Source: Opitutia bacterium
GTDB lineage: Bacteria > Verrucomicrobiota > Verrucomicrobiia > Opitutales > Seribacteraceae
Reading direction: 5' to 3'
Length of the DNA stretch: 40,258 nucleotides
NCBI GenBank assembly: GCA_002686835.1
Contig: NYYP01000027.1
Span: 1-40,258, forward strand
This document shows positions 16,147 through 23,440 of the stretch, piece after piece. Under the pieces are notes generated by a model that had not been told where the DNA came from, ran no database searches, and worked only from the letters and a program-made list of their open reading frames with translations. Positions within the stretch are counted from its first letter, which is position 1, and each line of letters begins with the position of its first letter. Both the position numbers and the translations under genes were made by a program.

Positions 16147-19100
16147 TTATTTGCTCAGCCATTCTGAGTTGGCATAATCATAAATCACTAGGCGGGTAAA
16201 GTCTGAGCTTTCTAAATTAACGAAGTACCAACTACCAACAGATGAGGAATGCAGGTAGGGGTAGTGCTCTTTGGCTGTCCAAAACCAATCTTCCATCTTT
16301 TGTATCCATACCCAGATTGATTGGTCCCCTTTTTTCTTCATGTATATCCACCCCAATTTTTCGTGAAATAACCAGTCCTCATCTCCAACTTTCCAGAAAT
16401 ACCCAAACCATGGATTTCCCCACCAACCGTTATCCAGGGATGAAGAATCATCAAAAACGCCTACGCTTTGAAAATGTGCAACCACGCTGGTGTTTTCAAA
16501 GACACTGATTTGAGTGGTGGCATCATATGCGTTTGAGAATGTGGCCCCTTCCCAGTGCGAAAATTCAAATCCCTCCTTTGCATATGCCTGGATTGTTCGA
16601 ACACCTCTAAAAAAACCAGATCCACTAGTTGTTCCTTGGCTGGTGTTATCCGAATAAACGCTAAGTAAATATAATTTATTTGAGTCTTCATTAGACGGAG
16701 GATTATCAGCATCCACCACAAAAACCGCAGTTAATTCTTTGTTGCCATCCAAAGCCAGTGATGTGGTGCTGGAATAGGCATCTTTGACTATTCCTACAGC
16801 ATCCGAGCCATTAAAGTCCCAATGCGAAAATAAATACCCTTGTTTAGGCATGGCTAAAATAGCATGGTCGGGATTGTACTCAAATGAACCTCCTCCAAAA
16901 AGATAGGAAGCTGCTCCATCAGGTTCCGAAACCAAGCTTAAATTAACCAATCCTTCGGGAGCAAAATAAGCGGTCAGTTTGATATCATTGCCAAGAGAAA
17001 AAGACTGGCTTGCCCGATTGGGAGATCCTAGGCTTACGCCTGTAGCATCCCATTTGACAAAACGATACCCTTCCTCCGCGTAAGCAGAGACATTGATATC
17101 ATCTCCATATGAAAAGTCATCCCGCAATAAAGATTCGGACACAGGGAAATCATTGAGTTGTGCATTGCCTCCCACGCTTGGACTAATTTTAAGATCAACT
17201 TCGTATTTTCTTTCAGTTACCACTGCAGTTAGGTTTAAATCGGCGAGCATTTCATGGGTGTAAATTGTCTCAGTTGATAGGACTATATCTTGGTTTGCTT
17301 CGTTCCGCCAATGGTCCAGTTTGTACCCGTTCGCCAATGAAATGTGAAATTCAACGACTTCTTCATCTTCGGCAGTTTCTCTACCCAGTATTCTACCACC
17401 AAAAATTCCATCTTGAGGTAAGCCAAATTCATCTTCCACAACAACTTGGTAGGAAATATTATATTCTTTCGATTTAAATAGCGCAGTTAGTTTAGCGTTT
17501 CCAAGGATCGTAAACTGAGCTGGGTTACTTGTATTTAAATAATTACTTGCCAGTGTGGCATTGGCATCAATTTTCCAGCCATGAAAAAGTTTTCCCGCAC
17601 GAGGAATTGCTTCTATCTCAGCAATATTTCCATAATTATATGTGTTTTCAATCGAACTATATCCACCATAACCATCGGGTTCAAAAGATACAGTCAGGGT
17701 GTAATCCTTTGGTCTAAACTCTGCGTTGATAGCCGAATCTTTTTGGATGGTGAGTGATGTGCTTGGGGAAAATTCATTTTCTAAATGTTCACTGCCCACC
17801 CCAGTCCATTTATAAAATTCCCAGTGTTCATCTGGAGTAGCAAGTAGGCTAATTGTGTCTCCCCAGTAATAGGGGTATGTTGCATTCATTTCTGAGGAAC
17901 CGCCTTCGTTTGCAGATAAATCGATTTGGTAATGATTCTTGCGTAATACGGCCTGAAAATTCCGGGAATATGTTATGACTGTGCTAAAGGCTTTCTGGGT
18001 GGTCACGATCTCTCCGCTATCGAGATCGACCCAGTATAGAAAAGTATAACCTGTAAAGGGGTTCAGTTCCAGAGCGACTGAGTCCCCATGGTAGATTACA
18101 TCTGGTCTTGATACAGATGCTCCAATATCTCCCAAAATGGCTTGGTTGTTTTGGTCTAATGAAAGCAGTTGTATGTTTAGGTCTAGAACTATTTTGGAAA
18201 AGTTTGCCTGAGCTTTTGCATCGCCAAGGACTTTGAAATCCGCAGTTTGATTAAATCGGTCCTCGGGATTATCCAATGAAAGGTTTTCCAATAAACTCCA
18301 TTCGTCAAATTGTTTGCCAATCAGGGGGGAAGCCGAAAGGGTGACATATTCTCCGTAAGTGGAAGTTTCAGTTGGTGCATTAAGGAGTCCGTAATCAGCA
18401 GGAGTTGCATTTACATCTATCCGGTACTCAACTTGTTTGAAAATAGCACGGACTTCAGTATTTTCCACGACGCTTAGGATTGTCTGCATAGCATCTGGGT
18501 TTTGAATATGGGAACTTCCTTCCCAATGTGAAAAATACCAGTGGTCGGATGGCGTTGCAGTTATGGAGATTTCGTCTCCCCAGAAATAAATATCCTGCTC
18601 CGTGTAATCCGTTGTCCCTTGGCCGCTTGAACTAACGGAAATTGTGTGTCTGGTGCGCTCAAAATTTGCTCGCAGTCCAAAGTGTTGTGTCACCCTATTT
18701 GAAAAGACAGGGTTGTTGGGATTGGGGAGTATGAAAGAATCTTCGACCGTTGAAATTTTAATGCGGTTTCCTGAATAATTACTTCCCGTGCCATGATAGT
18801 AGAGCATGCTTGGTGCATCCATAGGTACTTCAAAAGTTAGCACTCCCTCAGATGTTAAGTGTCCAGTAATTCCTGATAGATAGTAAGCATCCTGGTCGCT
18901 AGAATCAGCAGAAGTGGATATAAAGAATTCATCTGACGAACTCAAATTACAATCAAAGTGGTAGGTAAACCCTCTGGACAGGGAAAGTTCCGGGCTTTCA
19001 TGATTATTTATAAACAGCCTTGTTTCAGATGAATGGATCGATGAATTATTTCTACTGATCTGAAAGGTGGTTTCTTTAATTAATTCCCAATTAACAAAGG

Positions 19101-22100
19101 TGAAGTTTTCATCAGCAGAAGCAGTGAGAATAAGGTTGGTTCCGTAGTTAATTTCATCGGTAAATCCAGAAATTGCTCCCTGACTTTGATTGTATTCAAG
19201 GGTTAAGTAATTGATTTTTGGCTGAAAGTGAGCCCAGATTTCGGAAGTCTCTACTAGTTCAGTATCAACAGAATACAAACTCCAATGTTGGGAAAATGCT
19301 TCACCTGTTTTGCTTTCCCAACCAATGAAGCTGTAACCGGTATTTGGTTGAGCCACTAATCTTTGAAACTGGGCTGAACTGAAGGAACTATTTTCGCCCG
19401 CAGAACCAGCATAGGGCGGGGTAGCGATTAATGAATACCCTATTTCGTTGCGCTCGGTAAAGTAAGCCCAAAATGAGTAATTTGCATCAAGAAAGGGAAT
19501 GTTAAATGTGGAAGAATAAGAAAATCCTGTCTCTCCTAAAGTGTTTTCCCAATACATGTAGTTTAACATGTGGCTTTCCGCATCGAGAGGAACTGCACTT
19601 ATAGTGACACTTGAGGTTGCATTATATTCGGTTTGGTTAAGTTGAGTAATTTCATTGTGTGTTCCACTAATCTGAAAACTTCCGTTTTCATCGGATAGGG
19701 CATTGATGGAGTAAACCTTGGGCACAAAGGAAGGTTGAATTTGAACATTAAATGATGGGATTCTCAGCTTGTTATTTGCTTCACCTGGGTCATGTACCAA
19801 GTGAGTATCTCCTCCGTTCCAACGATCAAAGAGATAGTGTTCCTGAGGCGTTGCATTGATATCCACAACAGTTTCAAATAGATACACCCCACCACCGCTC
19901 GCACTGCCTCCAATTTCAGTCTGATCGATGTTCAGTGAGTAGCTGTCCCTTTCAAATTTTGCACTTATATTTATGTCTTCCACTGGAATAAAGTCGATTT
20001 GGTCATCGAGTGGATTGAGATTCGGTTCTGAGTCCCGTAAACTGTCGGATTCCGGAAGACCAAACCATTGGGAGAATTTCCAGCCATTGATGGGAAGGGC
20101 ATTGGCTCCAAATCTGGTGGCTGAGTCGATACCAATAATTTCTTGCGTTGCATCAGCTATGAAAAGAATTTCATTTTTGCTCAAATCAACCGTCCCCGAG
20201 CCTTCCGTGCTCGTGCCAATCAAATAGGACTCCAATACAAAATTCGGGGTAAAACTAAGATTTCGCAGTGGAAGAGATGTATGATCAATAGTTGTCTGGG
20301 ATGCATTTGGGTCTAACAAATATTGAGTATCTCCAGACCAATGAGAAAAATCCCACCCCGGGTCTTCCATGGCAATTAATAAAGGACTGTCATAAACATT
20401 AAAGGAGGCAGGGGCAGTGGTTTCTCCTCCTTCTTGGGCCAATATTTCGATGTCATAATCAACAATAGAAAAGGAAGCATTGATTTCCATGCCACCTTCA
20501 ATTCGTAAGCGGTTGTTAGGACTGGATGTATTATAGAGCAGTAAGGACTCTTGTGATGTATCTAGTAACCATCCATTAAATTCATATCCTTTTACCGGAG
20601 TGGCATTTAAATCATAGGAAGAAAAATGAAGAAAGTTGCCGGATTCCTCAGATTCTAGCAACACTTCGCCACCATTTCCAGAATTTACCACAATTTGGGT
20701 ATCATCATATTCGGTAATTTTGAATTCTGCGGTGATATTTAAATCGCTGGACGGATAGAAATAAATAACAGAGGAGTACTGATCTACATGGGCAAGCGGA
20801 TTGTATAGCTCAGAAATGCCAGGTAGTCCCCTCCAGTTTGAAAAACTCCAGCCGTCTTGGGCAATTGTCTCAAATACAATTTGGGTTTCGGAATCCACAG
20901 TGACCGACTGGAATGCAACCCCGTTGAATGATTCTCCACTCGATAAAATTATATCTACACTGCCATTACCCTCAGTATTCAGAGAAATTTGATAATTTTC
21001 AGGCACAAAATTGGCAATCAGGCTTAAATCCTCAGGAACTGAGTTATCTTCTAATACAATAAATGTTTCGGAAGCTAAATGATCTAATAAATATTCCGTA
21101 TCTCCTGACCAATGCGTGAAGCGGTTTCCCTGAAAAGGGATAGCTTTAATCGATGGAGTATCTTGCATGGTGAAGTTTTCCGGTCCCAAAGTAGTTCCTT
21201 CACCAGAAGATGATAGATTTAGCTCATACTCGCTTAGGGTAAATGATGCGCGAAGAGAGAGTGGGCCTTCGATTAAGAATTTATTGTTTTTCTCCTGGGA
21301 ACCGAATTCGAGTTGCTCAGTATCGCCCACCCATTGATCAAATTGATAACCTAAGCTAGCCGTGGCATTAAGCTCATAAGATGTAAAATGGGTAAAGCCT
21401 CCAGAGTCATCAGTTTGAAAAAGGATGTTTCCTCCCGCATCTGCAGTAATATTTATATCCGATTCATCATAATCATCTAATCGCAGGATTGCAGATACCG
21501 AAGCACTATCATGGGGATAAATTTTGCTAATATTTGCTTCAGTTTGTGCAAGATTTGGATTGGCTAGAATTCCAAGGGGGTCTTGCCAATAATCAAACAC
21601 AAAGCCTTCTTGCACCTCGACCTCCACAGGAACTATGCTCAGAGCAGGGAATTGCCCAGAAGAAGAAAGGGAGCTGTACCCCTGGGTCGATTCGATATTC
21701 AACTGGTAGCTAATTTCAAAGAAACTGGCTGTTATGTTAACATCTGCAGTTGGGATAAAGCTCGTGTGGGCAAAATTTTGGTTTCCCAGCATTGATATGC
21801 CATCACTTGTAGTTATCCAACTGTTAAAACCAAAGTGTTTCTCAGGGATCGATCGCAAGAAATATTCGACCCCATGCTCGATGACTTGTGGTGTCGATCC
21901 ATTGGTGTCTAGGAGTTCGTAAGATCCCCCTAACTCAGCCCCAATTAAAACATCGTATGTGTTGCGGGTGAAAACAGCGACCAAATCCAGATTTCCAGGA
22001 ATGGAAATGGTCTCGATAGCATTCGAACTGAAATGTGTGCCATTATTTTCCCAGTGGCTGAAAGAATGACCGTAATCTGGAGAAGCAAAAATATCGACTG

Positions 22101-23256
22101 AGTCTCCAAAACTAAATGAACCCCCACCAGTAACTGAACCATTTCCATTAACTTCCAAATTTAAAAAATAAGGAACCAGGGCAAATTCTGCATAAATAGT
22201 TTGTGCACCGTCAACTGTCAGGGTGGTATTTTCAGTCCATGGGTCGGATAAACCACTGCCAATCCAGCCATTAAAATAAGAATGAGGACCAGGGGTTGCA
22301 GTTATGTTGATCTCTTGACCCCATGTATAGGATCCGTTGATATCGGAAATTGTACCGGAACCAGTTGAGTTTGCATAATTTGAAACCCCAATCGTGTAGG
22401 TTGGTGACAGGGATGTTTTAAAGGGATTGGCGGGGTCTTCAAAAATAGCCCCAGTTTTCCATGAAGAAGCAATATTTGATATTTTGAAATAATGATTAGA
22501 TGGGATGCTCGACCCATTGGGGAAAGAGGGCCAGAGCCATTCCGCTCCGGTGACGGTGTTGTAGTTGGCACCACCTAATGTTGGCTTATCATAAAAGCGA
22601 ATACAAACAGGAGTACCAGGGGGCGGAGTCGTGGCTGTTATTGTAAAACCTGGACTATCTTCGAACTCTTTGGGTTCTGTGGGGAAAACCACAATATAAT
22701 CACGATTTTTGAGAAAATTAGTGGTGAAGATGAACATACCATCATTAAATCCATATCCAGAACTGGAATCACCAACATGAGTTTGGCGAGTGAGTGCAAT
22801 CCATTGACCAGAAAATGGATCGCTGGTTGTTGCGCTGGTAAAATAACCAAGTTCCACTAAGTCTCCATCCCCATTCCCTTGCACTCCAGCACTTAGTGGG
22901 TTTCCGTTTGCATCTTTTAAAACCTCTGCAGAGCCGTCAATTGTTGTTGTGCCCCAAACAATGGTAATTTGCGGAGTGGCTGAAAGTGCGGATACCAGGG
23001 ATAGTCCTGTGATGAAAAATAATAACTTAGGCCAAAGTGTTACCCCAAAAACAAAATTCAGGCACTGTTTAATTCGAAATAATGACTTGTTTTTCTTGTA
23101 TATTTTTGTGTGGCATCGACCGCGACGGGTAGGCTGCGAAATTGAAGTGAAAAGGGGAGTTGCTTTGGTGGGTGGCCAGGTGGGTTTGTAACTAATTGAT
23201 GCAAAGAGACTTAGTGCAAATCTTTTCAAAGAGCACAAATAGGTAATATAATGCAT
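16147..23256 (-). CDS. giant exported protein with ~23 InlB B-type repeats and Trp-rich C-terminus
   Basis: This encodes 2,369 residues. In order: a ~75-residue leader; a hydrophobic signal (LLFFITGLSLVSALSA); an N-terminal domain of about 130 residues with GDGDLVELGYF, FSGQWIALT, PVCIRFYD and YNTVTGAEWLW; then about 23 divergent InlB B-repeats of 70-90 residues. The repeats typically show YxLxV..G.G.....G.F..G..V.ITA.P...Y.F..W.G........T.....+L.A.F. A 93-residue module with 12 Trp closes the protein (GWIYM, WVWI, WFWT, YPYLH, GSWYFV). One repeat carries an inserted cupredoxin-like domain. Two blocks of three repeats are tandemly duplicated. Such repeats occur in adhesins and surface fibres, so adhesion or prey/particle binding is plausible but unproven. 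The ATG at 23254-23256 is chosen over a TTG three codons earlier; the start is doubtful. Confidence 0.8.
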   Translation of the reverse strand: MHYITYLCSLKRFALSLFASISYKPTWPPTKATPLFTSISQPTRRGRCHTKIYKKNKSLFRIKQCLNFVFGVTLWPKLLFFITGLSLVSALSATPQITIVWGTTTIDGSAEVLKDANGNPLSAGVQGNGDGDLVELGYFTSATTSDPFSGQWIALTRQTHVGDSSSGYGFNDGMFIFTTNFLKNRDYIVVFPTEPKEFEDSPGFTITATTPPPGTPVCIRFYDKPTLGGANYNTVTGAEWLWPSFPNGSSIPSNHYFKISNIASSWKTGAIFEDPANPFKTSLSPTYTIGVSNYANSTGSGTISDINGSYTWGQEINITATPGPHSYFNGWIGSGLSDPWTENTTLTVDGAQTIYAEFALVPYFLNLEVNGNGSVTGGGSFSFGDSVDIFASPDYGHSFSHWENNGTHFSSNAIETISIPGNLDLVAVFTRNTYDVLIGAELGGSYELLDTNGSTPQVIEHGVEYFLRSIPEKHFGFNSWITTSDGISMLGNQNFAHTSFIPTADVNITASFFEISYQLNIESTQGYSSLSSSGQFPALSIVPVEVEVQEGFVFDYWQDPLGILANPNLAQTEANISKIYPHDSASVSAILRLDDYDESDINITADAGGNILFQTDDSGGFTHFTSYELNATASLGYQFDQWVGDTEQLEFGSQEKNNKFLIEGPLSLRASFTLSEYELNLSSSGEGTTLGPENFTMQDTPSIKAIPFQGNRFTHWSGDTEYLLDHLASETFIVLEDNSVPEDLSLIANFVPENYQISLNTEGNGSVDIILSSGESFNGVAFQSVTVDSETQIVFETIAQDGWSFSNWRGLPGISELYNPLAHVDQYSSVIYFYPSSDLNITAEFKITEYDDTQIVVNSGNGGEVLLESEESGNFLHFSSYDLNATPVKGYEFNGWLLDTSQESLLLYNTSSPNNRLRIEGGMEINASFSIVDYDIEILAQEGGETTAPASFNVYDSPLLIAMEDPGWDFSHWSGDTQYLLDPNASQTTIDHTSLPLRNLSFTPNFVLESYLIGTSTEGSGTVDLSKNEILFIADATQEIIGIDSATRFGANALPINGWKFSQWFGLPESDSLRDSEPNLNPLDDQIDFIPVEDINISAKFERDSYSLNIDQTEIGGSASGGGVYLFETVVDINATPQEHYLFDRWNGGDTHLVHDPGEANNKLRIPSFNVQIQPSFVPKVYSINALSDENGSFQISGTHNEITQLNQTEYNATSSVTISAVPLDAESHMLNYMYWENTLGETGFSYSSTFNIPFLDANYSFWAYFTERNEIGYSLIATPPYAGSAGENSSFSSAQFQRLVAQPNTGYSFIGWESKTGEAFSQHWSLYSVDTELVETSEIWAHFQPKINYLTLEYNQSQGAISGFTDEINYGTNLILTASADENFTFVNWELIKETTFQISRNNSSIHSSETRLFINNHESPELSLSRGFTYHFDCNLSSSDEFFISTSADSSDQDAYYLSGITGHLTSEGVLTFEVPMDAPSMLYYHGTGSNYSGNRIKISTVEDSFILPNPNNPVFSNRVTQHFGLRANFERTRHTISVSSSGQGTTDYTEQDIYFWGDEISITATPSDHWYFSHWEGSSHIQNPDAMQTILSVVENTEVRAIFKQVEYRIDVNATPADYGLLNAPTETSTYGEYVTLSASPLIGKQFDEWSLLENLSLDNPEDRFNQTADFKVLGDAKAQANFSKIVLDLNIQLLSLDQNNQAILGDIGASVSRPDVIYHGDSVALELNPFTGYTFLYWVDLDSGEIVTTQKAFSTVITYSRNFQAVLRKNHYQIDLSANEGGSSEMNATYPYYWGDTISLLATPDEHWEFYKWTGVGSEHLENEFSPSTSLTIQKDSAINAEFRPKDYTLTVSFEPDGYGGYSSIENTYNYGNIAEIEAIPRAGKLFHGWKIDANATLASNYLNTSNPAQFTILGNAKLTALFKSKEYNISYQVVVEDEFGLPQDGIFGGRILGRETAEDEEVVEFHISLANGYKLDHWRNEANQDIVLSTETIYTHEMLADLNLTAVVTERKYEVDLKISPSVGGNAQLNDFPVSESLLRDDFSYGDDINVSAYAEEGYRFVKWDATGVSLGSPNRASQSFSLGNDIKLTAYFAPEGLVNLSLVSEPDGAASYLFGGGSFEYNPDHAILAMPKQGYLFSHWDFNGSDAVGIVKDAYSSTTSLALDGNKELTAVFVVDADNPPSNEDSNKLYLLSVYSDNTSQGTTSGSGFFRGVRTIQAYAKEGFEFSHWEGATFSNAYDATTQISVFENTSVVAHFQSVGVFDDSSSLDNGWWGNPWFGYFWKVGDEDWLFHEKLGWIYMKKKGDQSIWVWIQKMEDWFWTAKEHYPYLHSSSVGSWYFVNLESSDFTRLVIYDYANSEWLSK
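16150..16428 (-). other. Trp-rich C-terminal module, copy 2
   Basis: These are the last 93 residues of the giant protein. There are two related sub-units of about 40 residues, each with W-x-(Y/F) pairs and a LGWIYM or DWFWT turn, ending YDYANSEWLS. It matches the order of landmarks in the left-edge protein (342-542). The position and repetition suggest a cell-surface attachment or sorting unit, by inference. Confidence 0.6.
17205..18655 (-). repeat. tandem duplication of a three-repeat module (pair B)
   Basis: Within the giant gene, two consecutive blocks of about 725 bases (roughly 17930-18655 and 17205-17929) each encode three InlB-type repeats in the same order. The first member has ITATPSDHWYFSHWEG versus LLATPDEHWEFYKWTG. 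The second has ASPLIGKQFDEW versus AIPRAGKLFHGW. The third has a divergent GDIGASV versus GIFGGRI type. Neighbours within a block are less alike than equivalent members across blocks. Boundaries are approximate. Confidence 0.6.
18750..18996 (-). other. cupredoxin-like domain inserted in an InlB repeat
   Basis: About 82 residues from PELSLSRGFTYHFDC to GNRIKIST interrupt one InlB-type repeat, which resumes afterwards (TQHFGLRANF). The pattern L-x-RG-x-TY-x-F ... FxIST ... YxxGxTG ... GxLTFEVPxDAPSxLYYHG resembles the small beta-sandwich found in marine surface proteins, usually PxLxLxRGxTYxF...DAPSxLYYxC. The usual HPF and CxxHxxM metal ligands are not conserved (EFF, and HGTGSNYSG). Confidence 0.5.
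19945..21470 (-). repeat. tandem duplication of a three-repeat module (pair A)
   Basis: Two consecutive blocks of about 755-770 bases (approx. 20715-21470 and 19945-20714) each encode three InlB-type repeats in matching order. Member 1 reads GGNILFQTDDSGGF...FTSYELNAT versus GGEVLLESEESGNF...FSSYDLNAT. Member 2 reads FTHWSGDTEYLLD versus FSHWSGDTQYLLD. Member 3 reads WSFSNWRGLPG versus WKFSQWFGLPE. The blocks are about 250 residues each. Boundaries are approximate. Confidence 0.7.
22576..22977 (-). other. shared N-terminal domain, copy in the giant protein
   Basis: This encodes about 134 residues just after the signal peptide. The landmarks GDGDLVELGYF, DPFSGQWIALTRQTHVG, GMFIFTTNF, CIRFYDKPTLGGANYNTV and EWLWP occur in the same order and spacing type in the divergently encoded PEP-CTERM protein (23513-24110). 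A named family is not recognised. Confidence 0.6.
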
Positions 23257-23405
23257 TAAAACCAAGCTACAATTCGATAGGGCCTTTATGTAATAATCTA
23301 AATCTTATGGCCATTGAATTGCAAGAAAATGTCTCCTAAATTTGAGTGTTAAAAATGTGATAATTTCAAAATCATTTCGTTATTCAAAAATAATTTGACT
23401 TTGAA

Positions 23406-23420
23406 TGAACTATAAGTTCA
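23406..23420. promoter_or_regulatory. palindrome in the divergent promoter region
   Basis: TGAACT-ATA-AGTTCA is a perfect 6-bp inverted repeat with a 3-base centre, 21 bases before the chosen ATG of the PEP-CTERM gene and directly after TTGACT (23395-23400). The AT-rich spacer 23257-23440 must hold promoters for both divergent surface-protein genes. The palindrome could be an operator. No clear -10 is seen. Confidence 0.3.
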
Positions 23421-23440
23421 GATTAAATGACCCTATAATT

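Noticed and set aside
16455-22400. Separate genes or pseudogene fragments in the InlB-repeat region
   Set aside because: A single uninterrupted frame runs from the leader to the Trp-rich end with consistent repeat phasing. There is no sign of frameshift.
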